The notes under the pieces are model-generated. The model did no database searches. It was not told the DNA's origin and saw only the letters and a list, made by a program, of their open reading frames with translations. The position numbers and the translations under genes are program-made. A DNA stretch of 29,812 bases from Actinomycetes bacterium (lineage in GTDB: Bacteria > Actinomycetota > Acidimicrobiia > Acidimicrobiales > RAAP-2), in the NCBI GenBank assembly GCA_021795095.1, contig JAJYPU010000011.1, forward strand, positions 1-29,812, given 5' to 3'. Shown piece after piece: positions 16,468 through 24,312 of the stretch. How positions within the stretch are numbered: the first letter of the stretch is position 1; each line of letters opens with the position of its first letter.

Positions 16468-18048
16468 TCTCGGCACCCGTGCCAGGGCGTCCGTGAGGAC
16501 GTCGCTGAACGGGTCGAGCAGTCGACCGCGCTCGATCGCCCAGTAGGCCCGTTCGACGTCGCCCAGTTCGAGGGACACGTCGTGCAGGGCCAGCGCAGCC
16601 CATTCACCGTCGCGTTGGAGTCGCGCCAGATGACCTTCGACCGTGAACCACTCGAATCCGTGACGCACTCCGACGAGCGGTTCACCGTGCACCAGGCTGA
16701 GGGCTTGGATCAAGAGGGGCCCCGCGTCGCCCGTAGAGCGCCGTCGCGCGTCGCGGATAAGGTCGTGGAACCGTCCGACGTCACTGGTGACACCGTGCGC
16801 GCGGTAGAGGCCGTCGGCCGACACCGGATGGAGCCGTGGGCCGTCGGCGTCGGTACCAAGGCTGCGTCGAACGCTCGTGGCAGTGTTGGCGAGCGTGCGG
16901 AGCGAGGCGTCGACGTCGGCGTGCACCAATACGCGGGATCGGAGCCGATCGCCGCTCACCGCCTCGCCGCGATGCATCGTGATGTAGGCGACCATCTCGA
17001 TGCTGCGCCGACGCAGAGACGGCGTGAACGGCTCGAGGAGTCCGTGGATCAGGGGGTCGGGTCGCAGTAGCTCCACGAAGACATCGGTCGCCCCGCGCGG
17101 GACCTCACCTTCGGTGAACCCGGTGTAGGACACGGTGGACTCGTGGCTCTCCACTCGTACGTCGCGGGAGCGGTCGATCGTGACACTGCACGCTCGGAGC
17201 GCGTCGTCGAGCTCATCGCTGTCGCCAAGGTAGACGACGAGATGGCGTCGGACGGACCGGATGGCGAGTGCGCGCAGGAAGTCGTAGTCGACGTCAGTGG
17301 CGATGATGCGACCGCCGTCGTGCAGCCCCACCATGTTCTCGACGAGCTCGTCTCGTGTCCAGCGGGGTGGGATTCGTAGTCGGCCGCCCTCGCGCGCGAA
17401 GGACACAAGCGGCTCGGAGTCGTCATCGTCGAGAACGCACGCGACGACCGGTTCATCGTCGAGCAGGGGCGCAGCGTAGGCGTAGTCACGCGCCACTCGG
17501 ACCACGCCGTCTCGACGGGTGCCGATGACGCGGCGTAGGTGGCTGACGAGCGAGGGGTCGGCCTCTCGCAAGAGGGCGATCAGGTCATCGATCTCGTCGT
17601 CGGGGGTCTGCTGGAAGCGAGCCTGGTCGCGCCGTCGCTTGGCCGCGAGGGCCAGGGGCAGTGCGCCGAGCACGTCCGTCGCGCGGGGGCGTTGTCGTGG
17701 GCTGTGGCGTTCGACGGTGGTCGTGACGGCGCCGTGGGCGGGCGCGATCGGGGGGACCGAAGCTGACGCCGAAGGTCCGAGCGCGAGTATCGCGACGATG
17801 AGTCCGGCGAGCCAGGCCGTCCCGCCGAGCCCGAGGACAACGCCGTGGCGCAGGCGACCGACGTCACGGACGAGTTGGATGACGAAGGCGATCCAGAAGA
17901 TCGCGAGCGCAACCAGCAACGCTCGAATCAATGTGACGTCGGCCCGGTGAGCGGCGACGGTCCACCTCGTCACCACGACGTAGGGGGTGAGCACGAAGTA
18001 GACGCCGAGCGCGATTCCGTGCAGTGGCCCCGAGGCGAATCGTCTCAC
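16429..18048 (-). CDS. Membrane-anchored SARP-like regulator: three TM segments, winged helix and BTAD
   Basis: The product has 539 residues when started at the GTG 18046-18048, which overlaps the upstream stop by GTGA. Hydrophobic segments lie at about 9-28, 39-60 and 70-91. A cytosolic middle part (about 130-335) matches nothing I can name firmly. Residues 337-430 look like an OmpR-type winged helix (EPFTPSLRRRSIEMVAYI, RSRVLV, SLRTLANTATSVRRSLG, DGLYRAHG). Residues 434-530 look like a bacterial transcriptional activator domain (BTAD): LVHGEPLVG, FEWFTVEGHLARLQ, ALALHDVSLELGDVERAYWAIERGRLLDPFSD. Actinobacteria have membrane-bound BTAD proteins, often with LysM, which is not seen here. DNA binding by a membrane-held regulator is inferred. 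The frame stays open 212 codons upstream to 18684, but that part is a shadow of the next gene. Confidence 0.82.
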   Translation of the reverse strand: MRRFASGPLHGIALGVYFVLTPYVVVTRWTVAAHRADVTLIRALLVALAIFWIAFVIQLVRDVGRLRHGVVLGLGGTAWLAGLIVAILALGPSASASVPPIAPAHGAVTTTVERHSPRQRPRATDVLGALPLALAAKRRRDQARFQQTPDDEIDDLIALLREADPSLVSHLRRVIGTRRDGVVRVARDYAYAAPLLDDEPVVACVLDDDDSEPLVSFAREGGRLRIPPRWTRDELVENMVGLHDGGRIIATDVDYDFLRALAIRSVRRHLVVYLGDSDELDDALRACSVTIDRSRDVRVESHESTVSYTGFTEGEVPRGATDVFVELLRPDPLIHGLLEPFTPSLRRRSIEMVAYITMHRGEAVSGDRLRSRVLVHADVDASLRTLANTATSVRRSLGTDADGPRLHPVSADGLYRAHGVTSDVGRFHDLIRDARRRSTGDAGPLLIQALSLVHGEPLVGVRHGFEWFTVEGHLARLQRDGEWAALALHDVSLELGDVERAYWAIERGRLLDPFSDVLTDALARVPRLRQFGGDRTGAA

Positions 18049-18674
18049 GGCGTGGGAACGATCTGCCAGTGAACGGGGCCGACAGACTGACTGGTCAGCA
18101 GGAGCCGGCAGATCGTCAACGTGTCGATGCTGATCGACCCACCCACCACTGCCGTCGAGCCTGAGCAGGTCAGCTGTTCGAGCATCGGTGCGCTCGACTG
18201 GACGATCCAGGTCCCCGGTCCTTGCATCGGGACCACGTCGGTGGCTCCGGCCGAGGGGAGACCCCCAATGAGCGCGTCGCTCGCGGCGCCGCCGATCAGT
18301 GATGAGGCGGGAGGCGGCTCGATCGCGGCGGTCGTCGTCGCTGATGGCGAGTTTGATGTCGCGGTCGCGGCCGCGGCCGCGGTGCGAGTGTTCGGAATCG
18401 TCGTGCTCGTCGTAGGGACTGGTTTGGTCCGCGTCGTCGATCGCCTCGTCGCGGTCGTCGGTTGTGATCGAACGACGCGCGCGGCGTCGCGCGACGCGAT
18501 CCTCGGTGCTCGCGCGACGACTCTGGGCGGACCCGACACCGTGAAGACGAGGACCAGGAGCAGGATCGGACTCGACCACAGCACCAGATGCGCCGCTCGC
18601 AGCGACGTCACGCGAAGCATCATGAACCCACGGTATCGATGAGGGCGACCGGTCGCCAAACTGGGTGAGGTCAT
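18045..18674 (-). CDS. Single-pass membrane-anchored protein with Thr/Pro/Ala-rich linker
   Basis: The product has 209 residues from the ATG at 18674; ATG-ATG at codons 18-19 is an alternative start just before the hydrophobic segment. A basic N-terminus is followed by one hydrophobic stretch (about 27-46), a low-complexity Thr/Ser/Ala/Pro linker (about 68-120) and a C-terminal part of about 75 residues with two Cys (LTCSGST, TICRLL). The layout predicts an extracytoplasmic domain held on a flexible stalk. I do not recognise the family. The start is 6 nt after the upstream stop and the stop overlaps the regulator start by GTGA, so the three genes are one operon. It may be a sensor or envelope partner of the membrane regulator (inference). 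Confidence 0.75.
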   Translation of the reverse strand: MTSPSLATGRPHRYRGFMMLRVTSLRAAHLVLWSSPILLLVLVFTVSGPPRVVARAPRIASRDAARVVRSQPTTATRRSTTRTKPVPTTSTTIPNTRTAAAAATATSNSPSATTTAAIEPPPASSLIGGAASDALIGGLPSAGATDVVPMQGPGTWIVQSSAPMLEQLTCSGSTAVVGGSISIDTLTICRLLLTSQSVGPVHWQIVPTP

Positions 18675-18680
18675 GACCGC

Positions 18681-19376
18681 TCACACGAGGAACCGGTAGG
18701 CGAAGCGCTGAAGTTCGTTCTGCAGTGATTGCGGTGCGGAGTGGTCGGTGTCACCCAGTTCTCGCCACGACCGACCCTCGTAGACCCGGGCGTACGCGAG
18801 TCGAGCCAACCGGTCGTGCGGTCCACCGCGATAGGCGGCGAGTCGGATCTCGAGCGGCGAGTTCGTGGGGGCGGCCACGTCGTCGAGGCTGTTGACCGTC
18901 TGCATCGCTCCCTTCTCCTTCAGCAGCCAGCGGCGAACTCGCGCGCGCAGCGCCGAGAGGATGTCGGGGGCCGCGTACGGGCGCGACTGACCGGCCCACT
19001 GCGCGAGGAGTTCGCTCGCCAACGAAATCGCAACGCAGACGGTCTCGCTCGGTTCGGTGGCGACCCCGGCGCCAAAACGGAGCTGACGACAGACGTTCAC
19101 GATCCCTGGGAGCAGCGTCTGAAGCAGTGCGCGGTGGACGTCGGGGTCCGCGGCCTCCTCGAGCATGACCTGAACGAGTCGGGCGCGCTCGGTCACGGAG
19201 CGTCCGCCACGCACCTCGAGGGCGTCGACGAGGTCACCGAGATCCTCAATCCCGCCTAAGGGCGCATCGACGTGGCGCTCGCGAAGCCGACGAAGGGCCG
19301 TCGTGGAGGGACCTCGATGAGCGAGGTGGCGCCAGTCGGTGCGTAGTTGATCGAGGACGTCGTATGAATGTGTCAT
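18681..19376 (-). CDS. Hypothetical helical protein, first gene of the regulator operon
   Basis: From the ATG at 19376 (MTHSYDVLDQLR) the product has 231 residues. The frame is open 38 codons further up, but that extension (Cys- and Arg-rich, MCATLCVVHD) crosses a palindrome and the divergent promoter region and does not look coding. The protein seems all-helical: a D/L-rich segment EDLGDLVDALEV, LLQTLLPGIVNVCRQL, a stretch ending RVRRWLLKEKG, and a C-terminal YEGRSWRELGD...SLQNELQRFAYRFL that could be a helix-turn-helix. This layout recalls distant sigma-70-like proteins found near BTAD genes in actinobacteria, but the resemblance is loose and I assign no function. Confidence 0.7.
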   Translation of the reverse strand: MTHSYDVLDQLRTDWRHLAHRGPSTTALRRLRERHVDAPLGGIEDLGDLVDALEVRGGRSVTERARLVQVMLEEAADPDVHRALLQTLLPGIVNVCRQLRFGAGVATEPSETVCVAISLASELLAQWAGQSRPYAAPDILSALRARVRRWLLKEKGAMQTVNSLDDVAAPTNSPLEIRLAAYRGGPHDRLARLAYARVYEGRSWRELGDTDHSAPQSLQNELQRFAYRFLV

Positions 19377-19445
19377 GTGACGAAGTCCACTGGGACGTGC
19401 ACGTCGGTTCGCGCACTGACGGGTAACTCCAAACGCACCAGTTTT

Positions 19446-19466
19446 CATGACACGGATCGTGTCGTG
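19446..19466. promoter_or_regulatory. 21-bp palindrome in the divergent region 19377-19510
   Basis: CATGACACG (19446-19454) and CGTGTCGTG (19458-19466) are inverted arms with one mismatch around GAT. The site lies between the regulator operon (minus) and the small acidic-protein gene (plus), the place expected for an operator controlling one or both. The binding protein is unknown. Confidence 0.45.
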
Positions 19467-19498
19467 GACAACGCATAGCGTCGCGCACATACACGACG

Positions 19499-19504
19499 TA
19501 GGCT
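19499..19504 (+). promoter_or_regulatory. -10 box TAGGCT, leaderless promoter of the 112-residue protein
   Basis: TAGGCT ends six bases before the ATG at 19511 and no SD precedes that ATG. The same hexamer is found upstream of the tRNA-Val gene. Confidence 0.6.
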
Positions 19505-19510
19505 GCCCTC

Positions 19511-19849
19511 ATGGACATCGAGGCCTTCTATCAACAGAACGAGACGCGCCGTGAGAGTGCGGAGTTCGAGTTCGGCGACGAGTGGACCGACGCGGCGGGT
19601 AATACCTACCGTCTGTCCTGGGTCGAAGCCACGGGCGAGCTCTATCTGATGATCGGCCCAGAAGCGTCGGTGAGCGAGGACATCTTCGGCGACTTCCTCG
19701 TCGCCGACGAACCCGTGAGCGGCTTGACGGTCGTGGTCATCGGGACGGTCGGGTCACTCGGTGCAGTGGAGGACCAACTCGAGGGCTGGGAAGACGCGAT
19801 GCTTGAGGAGAATTCACTCGAGTGGCTCTACGAGCGATTCAACGACTGA
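19511..19849 (+). CDS. Small acidic conserved hypothetical protein
   Basis: The product has 112 residues, is strongly acidic, and starts at the first ATG, six bases after a TAGGCT box. It opens MDIEAFYQQN, has an aromatic-rich beta segment (FGDEWTDAAGNTYRLSWVEATGELYLM), and ends WEDAMLEENSLEWLYERF. I recall proteins of this pattern and size in many actinobacteria, all without known function. No signal peptide, membrane segment or catalytic motif is seen, so it is probably a soluble cytosolic protein. It is a single-gene unit: the next genes are on the other strand. Confidence 0.8.
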   Translation: MDIEAFYQQNETRRESAEFEFGDEWTDAAGNTYRLSWVEATGELYLMIGPEASVSEDIFGDFLVADEPVSGLTVVVIGTVGSLGAVEDQLEGWEDAMLEENSLEWLYERFND

Positions 19850-19931
19850 CGGACGAGCGGGGCGCCAGGCCATCGACCCGGCGCTGTCACCATGGCGCAT
19901 CCCGGACCGGTCGGCGTTGGCCGAATCGACA

Positions 19932-20306
19932 CTACAGGTACGGCGTCGGCGACTGGGCGATCCGGCACAGGTGGGTGAGCGACGGGATCAGGTCGGCAAT
20001 GGGGACGCGCTCGGCTTCGTTGATCGTGGTCATGAGGGGATTCCAACCACCGTCACTCGAGGTTGCCGAGGCGGCGTAGGGCGTAGCGCGTAACAGTTCG
20101 GCCAATGCGTTGGCCTGGAGACGAGTCCGTGTCGACGCAGCGATGTCGGGTTTCGTGCTCGCACGATAGGTGGCGAGCGATCGGTCGACGTACCGGCAGG
20201 CAATGCGGGCTTGGGTTACCGCGCCCAAGGTGCCACACGAACTCAGCGCCAGCGCCGACGTGGCCACGAGAACGAAGGGAACCAGACGCCGAATCAGGCC
20301 AGCCAC
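19932..20306 (-). CDS. Small putative lipoprotein
   Basis: The product has 124 residues from the GTG 20304-20306. The N-terminus is a lipoprotein signal: basic MAGLIRR, hydrophobic core VPFVLVATSALAL and lipobox LSSC with the lipidated Cys at 24. The mature part is mostly helical, has two more Cys (IACRY, HLCRI), and resembles no family I can name. It should sit on the outer face of the membrane. It overlaps the upstream gene by 13 bp, so the two are co-translated from one mRNA. Confidence 0.75.
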   Translation of the reverse strand: MAGLIRRLVPFVLVATSALALSSCGTLGAVTQARIACRYVDRSLATYRASTKPDIAASTRTRLQANALAELLRATPYAASATSSDGGWNPLMTTINEAERVPIADLIPSLTHLCRIAQSPTPYL

Positions 20307-20851
20307 GAGTCCGCGGCTTGAAGGAGGAAGTCACTGATAGTACGTCCGTGCTCGAAAACGTCGCACAGGGGGTCCTCGCCCTTGGCCACCTGGCTGAGCG
20401 AGATCGCGCGACGTGCAACGATGGCGATCCGGCGCTCGCTCGTCTCGGTTGGTGAGGCGAACGTGTCCGTTGCGGTGACTTCGAGGGGCAAGTCCACACC
20501 ACCAATCGGTGCGAGGTCGATGGCCAGTCGTAACAGGTCGGGGCCGTGCGGCATCGGCGGCAGACTCCAGGTCAGGATCAACGGGAAGTGAAAGTCGTCG
20601 GGCGGGTCAACATCGTCGGGCAAGCCCATGACCGCATCTTCGAACGCGAGCAGGGTTCGAGGGTCCACGTCCAGTTCGACGTGCAGGTCTACGGGTCCGC
20701 CGCATCCATCCTCGGGGTGAAGGTCAACCTCCCAGGCTTGGCGTAAGGAGTACGTTTCGACGAAGTGCCGCTCATCGTGCACGTGGAAACCGTGAGTGAC
20801 CGCGTGGTCCTTGAGATCGGCTACGAAACCGGCGACGTCGATGGCGGCCAT
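20294..20851 (-). CDS. Hypothetical acidic protein
   Basis: The product has 185 residues from the ATG 20849-20851. It is rich in Asp, Glu and His (HGFHVHDERHF, DLHPEDGCGGPVDLHVELDVD) and alternates short beta-type strands with Pro-rich turns; no signal peptide or membrane span is seen. I do not recognise the family. The start is supported by a TAATCT box 7 nt upstream. It is the first gene of a pair with the small lipoprotein. Confidence 0.75.
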   Translation of the reverse strand: MAAIDVAGFVADLKDHAVTHGFHVHDERHFVETYSLRQAWEVDLHPEDGCGGPVDLHVELDVDPRTLLAFEDAVMGLPDDVDPPDDFHFPLILTWSLPPMPHGPDLLRLAIDLAPIGGVDLPLEVTATDTFASPTETSERRIAIVARRAISLSQVAKGEDPLCDVFEHGRTISDFLLQAADSWLA

Positions 20852-20858
20852 CAGTTCA

Positions 20859-20864
20859 AGATTA
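20859..20864 (-). promoter_or_regulatory. -10 box TAATCT, leaderless promoter
   Basis: On the minus strand TAATCT ends seven bases before the ATG at 20851; no SD is present in between. Confidence 0.5.
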
Positions 20865-20901
20865 GTCGTCGCCGTGTGACGTGCCGCGACGCCGGGCTGA
20901 C

Positions 20902-23439
20902 CTACAGCCGTAACGACAGTCGGATTGGCAGATACGCCGACGACTGGCCGATGTCGACGTGGTAGGTGCCGGGCACCACGGTGAAGGTTCCGTGGTGGAA
21001 GATCTCGAAACTTCGCCGGTCCGCCGAGAGGACGACGGTCGTTTGTGCGCCCGCTTTGAGGAGCACGCGGGCGAACGCGCGCAGCTGCTCAGGGGGTTCA
21101 CCGGCCCGGGCAGGGTATGAGACGTAGAGCTGGACGACGTCCGCCCCGGTTCGGTGACCAGTGTTGGCGACGCCCACTGAGACGTTCACCCCGGTGGCGG
21201 TGCGCCGAAGGTGGGCTCGTCGAAGGGTGAAACTCGTGTAGGAGAGACCGAATCCGAAGGGGAAGAGCGGACGCACGTGGTTGGCTTGGTACCAGCGGTA
21301 GCCCAGGTCGAGACTCGACGCGAACTCGACGGTGCCGTCAACGCCCGGGAAGAAGCGTGGCGATGAGTTCGCCATCGCGTTCATCGACGTGGGAAACGTC
21401 AGGGGTAGTCGACCGGAGGGATCGATGGCACCGATCAGGACCGGTGCGATCGCGGCACCATCGACCTGACCGGGATACCACGCTTCGAGGACCGCGGCGA
21501 CTTGTCCGAGCCACGGCATCGCCACGGCACCGCCCGTCTCAAGAACGACGATGGTGTGTCGGTTCGCCGCGGCGACGGCCTCAATGAGCGAATTCTGATC
21601 ACCCGGCAGGTTCAGGTTGGGACGGTCGGCCCCCTCGGAGGTCGGCGCGCTCGCCACTACGATCACGTACTGGGCGTGACGGGCGATCCGGACGGCCTTC
21701 GTGATGGCCGGGGTGGCGTCGACGAGGTCGAAAGTCGGTGCCGGGTGGTCGCGGATGTCGAACCAGGTGACGCGAAGTGTGTAGTCGCGCCCCGATCGAA
21801 GTTTGATCGCCGTGGTGATTAGGTCCGGCGAGTGAAGTCCCCGTGACGCGATGAGTAGTCGGCCGTTCACGTATACCCAGGTGTCGCCGAACTGTCGGAA
21901 CGCGACGTCGTAGATTCCGGTTCGTTTGGCCCGGAACTTCACCTGTGACGAGGTCCAGTTGTCACCGGTGCCAGGAGTCGTGGCGGTGGCGACGCTCGGC
22001 GTGACGTTGCCGCCACGATCGATTCCGATGTCCGCTTTGCCGGGCTCACCCACCTGGCTGAATCGGGTGATGAGCTTAAGTGGTGTGCCGGATTCAATGA
22101 CGATGTCCCGGCGAGACTTGACATTGGGTATGTAAATGTCACCGGGGGCGTAGGTGAGTCGAACGCCATCGCCCAAGGCCTTGCGCAGGGCGTTGAACGG
22201 GGTGGTCACCGACGTGGCCACGACGGCCGCGCTGCCTCCGCCGGCGCTCATCGGCACTTGGCTACCCGCGAGGCCGATGACGGCGATCGATCGGACAGAC
22301 GCAGGAAGTGGCAGTGTCCGATTGCGATTCTGCAGGAGGACAATGCTGCTTTCCGCGGCACGAAGGGCGATTGAGACGTGAGCGGGTGTCGAGACCTCAG
22401 CGTTCAGTGAGAGGCGCAGCGGATGTGCGACGAGGCCGAGCGCGAACATGGGGGTGAGGATCGAGTGAACGGCGCGGTCAAGGGCACCGATGGGCAACCG
22501 GTGGTGGATGACGGCGCTGATCAGGCCACCGGTAGAGACCGGTTTGAGCATGGCGATACCGGCGCGCAGGGCGGCAACCGGGTCTTCGACAGCGCCGAGA
22601 TCCGAACGGACGAAACCGGTGAACCCCCAAGACCGTAATGTTCGGTAGACGTAGGGGCTCGAACAGGTGTTGACGCCGTTCAACGACCCGTAGGAGCACA
22701 TCAGCGACGCCACGTGGCCCTGTTGCACCGCGGCTTCGAAGGGGGCGTTGTAGATCTCGGCCAACGCTCGCGCCGACACGCGTTGATTGATCCGGGCGCG
22801 TGCGGTCTCCTGGGTGTACGCGGTGAAGTGTTTGGCGTCGGCGATCTCGCCGAGTGATTGGATTCCGCGGATCGCGGCCACGCCAAGCACGGCGGAGAGG
22901 TACGGATCCTCACCGTAGGTCTCAAAGATCCGACCACTCAGTGCGACGCGCGCCAGGTTGAGATTCGGCGCCTGCACGCCGTCGATTCCCTTCGCGCGAG
23001 CCTCACTGGCCAGAACGCCGGCGACGGCCCGGGCGAGCGACGGGTCGAAAGTGGCGCCGATTCCAATCGCCGCGGGTAACTGCGTCACGAACTGCAGACC
23101 GTTGGCGACGCCGTTTGGGCCGTCGGTCAAGGTGAGTGGCGGGATGCAGAGGTTCGGAATCCCGACGTTGGCGTTCTCGAGCGGGGGATAGGTGGAGAGC
23201 GCGACGAAGTTGACCTTCTGAGCGAGCGTCATACGCGCGACGACTTCGCTGGCGAGAACTGACGCCGATGTGCTGTGATGTACCGATTGGAGAACCCACG
23301 GACACCGCGCAGCGGGGCGGATGACCCCGACGGCCACTGGTAACCGGGGGCTCGCACCGGCGCCGGAAGAGCCCGCGTTGATCACCATGGTGGCCGAAAT
23401 GAGGACCAGTGCCACCACGGTCCAGAGACGTCGCGTCAC
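20902..23439 (-). CDS. Secreted glycoside hydrolase family 3 beta-glycosidase with PA14 insert
   Basis: The product has 845 residues from the GTG 23437-23439. Residues 1-29 are a Sec signal (TRRLW, then VVALVLISATMVI). GH3 motifs: LTDGPNGVA, APNLNLAR, ETYGEDPYL, DAKHF (substrate-binding Lys-His), and FVRSDLGAVEDP with the nucleophile Asp at about 280. After the second GH3 domain starts (SIAVIGLAG) there is a PA14-like insert at about 440-590 (GDNWTSSQVKFRAKRTGIYDV, DTWVYVNGRLL). A fibronectin-III-like C-terminus follows PLFPFGFGLSYTSF. This layout is that of beta-glucosidases such as BglB-type enzymes; it releases sugars from oligosaccharides or glycosides outside the cell. The start was set five codons inside the longest frame (a TTG) because GGGAG (23448-23452) lies 8 nt before this GTG. 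Confidence 0.92.
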   Translation of the reverse strand: MTRRLWTVVALVLISATMVINAGSSGAGASPRLPVAVGVIRPAARCPWVLQSVHHSTSASVLASEVVARMTLAQKVNFVALSTYPPLENANVGIPNLCIPPLTLTDGPNGVANGLQFVTQLPAAIGIGATFDPSLARAVAGVLASEARAKGIDGVQAPNLNLARVALSGRIFETYGEDPYLSAVLGVAAIRGIQSLGEIADAKHFTAYTQETARARINQRVSARALAEIYNAPFEAAVQQGHVASLMCSYGSLNGVNTCSSPYVYRTLRSWGFTGFVRSDLGAVEDPVAALRAGIAMLKPVSTGGLISAVIHHRLPIGALDRAVHSILTPMFALGLVAHPLRLSLNAEVSTPAHVSIALRAAESSIVLLQNRNRTLPLPASVRSIAVIGLAGSQVPMSAGGGSAAVVATSVTTPFNALRKALGDGVRLTYAPGDIYIPNVKSRRDIVIESGTPLKLITRFSQVGEPGKADIGIDRGGNVTPSVATATTPGTGDNWTSSQVKFRAKRTGIYDVAFRQFGDTWVYVNGRLLIASRGLHSPDLITTAIKLRSGRDYTLRVTWFDIRDHPAPTFDLVDATPAITKAVRIARHAQYVIVVASAPTSEGADRPNLNLPGDQNSLIEAVAAANRHTIVVLETGGAVAMPWLGQVAAVLEAWYPGQVDGAAIAPVLIGAIDPSGRLPLTFPTSMNAMANSSPRFFPGVDGTVEFASSLDLGYRWYQANHVRPLFPFGFGLSYTSFTLRRAHLRRTATGVNVSVGVANTGHRTGADVVQLYVSYPARAGEPPEQLRAFARVLLKAGAQTTVVLSADRRSFEIFHHGTFTVVPGTYHVDIGQSSAYLPIRLSLRL

Positions 23440-23570
23440 GGGGTCAACTCCCAATCCCGAGCATCAACGTCTCCAGTCGTCCTGTCGCCCCGGCGAGTCG
23501 GGAGCCGCCACGAATTGTAAGGGGTGACAGTCATGGGGCCGGCTCGCCGTGCGCCGAGGCGTCGCCCCGA

Positions 23571-23576
23571 TACGGT
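23571..23576 (+). promoter_or_regulatory. -10 box TACGGT, probable leaderless promoter
   Basis: TACGGT ends seven bases before the ATG at 23584. A weak SD-like GGTGGA overlaps it, so a leadered message cannot be excluded. Confidence 0.4.
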
Positions 23577-23583
23577 GGATTCG

Positions 23584-24312
23584 ATGAGTGACCTGTTCCC
23601 TACCTTGCGAGACTGCGCCGATGAGATCGGTCGCTCGATCGAGGCTCACCGGGGTCGCGGATACTCCGGTCTTCGAGAGTCGCAGTACCACCTCGACGTG
23701 GTCGCTGACGAGGTGGCACGACGGGTACTCGGTGCGGCCGGCTGGCGTGTCGTGAGCGAGGAGTCCGGTGTCACGGGATCGGGGCCGTTGACGGTGGTCG
23801 TTGATCCTATCGACGGTTCGACGAATTGTGATCACGGCGTTCCCTTCTTCGCGACGAGCCTCGCGGTGCTGGTGGACGGTGAGCTCGTTGCGGGCTACGT
23901 CGTCAACCATGGCACTGGCACCACCTACCAAGCCGAGCGGGGTGCGGGAGCCACTCGCGATGGGGTGGCGATTACGGCGAGTGGACGCACGCATCTCCGC
24001 GACGCAATCGTGGCGTTCTCAGGGCTGCCCTCGCGTCACGCGGGATGGGCTCAGTTCCGAGCACTCGGCGCCGCGAGCCTCGAAATCTGTCTGGTCGCGG
24101 ACGGCTCACTCGACGCGTATGGGGTTGCTCAGCAGTCGACCCTCAATCCCTGGGACTACCTAGCCGGACTCTTGATCGCTCGCGAAGCAGGAGCGGTCGA
24201 CACTGACTATCGCGGCGAGCAACTCGTGACTGACGGTGCGGTAGTTCGCCGGCCGTTGATCGCGGCCACCACGTCACTGCTAGGGGAGCTCGTAAATATC
24301 GGTCCGCTCTGA
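23584..24312 (+). CDS. Inositol monophosphatase family protein
   Basis: The product has 242 residues from the ATG at 23584. The frame is open 20 codons earlier, but that Arg/Pro-rich part lies beyond the likely promoter. Metal-site motifs are present: SEESG (Glu59/60), VVDPIDGSTN (Asp74, Asp77, Thr80) and the C-terminal NPWDYLAGLLIAREAGA with the last metal-binding Asp. The family hydrolyses phosphate from inositol 1-phosphate, fructose bisphosphate, histidinol phosphate or PAP; with short sequence it cannot be assigned. It is a little shorter than typical IMPases (about 260-270). Its last 33 bp overlap the end of the convergent CHAD gene. Confidence 0.9.
   Translation: MSDLFPTLRDCADEIGRSIEAHRGRGYSGLRESQYHLDVVADEVARRVLGAAGWRVVSEESGVTGSGPLTVVVDPIDGSTNCDHGVPFFATSLAVLVDGELVAGYVVNHGTGTTYQAERGAGATRDGVAITASGRTHLRDAIVAFSGLPSRHAGWAQFRALGAASLEICLVADGSLDAYGVAQQSTLNPWDYLAGLLIAREAGAVDTDYRGEQLVTDGAVVRRPLIAATTSLLGELVNIGPL

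Noticed and set aside
18049..18684. Open extension of the BTAD gene frame giving a 751-residue product
   Set aside because: The extra 212 codons run across the 209-residue anchored-protein gene in another frame. That gene has a clear TM segment and linker, and a GTGA overlap provides a natural start for the regulator at 18048.
23524..23583. Upstream 20-codon extension of the IMPase-family gene
   Set aside because: The extension is Arg/Pro-rich, unlike the family N-terminus, and contains the TACGGT box that likely drives the gene from the ATG at 23584.
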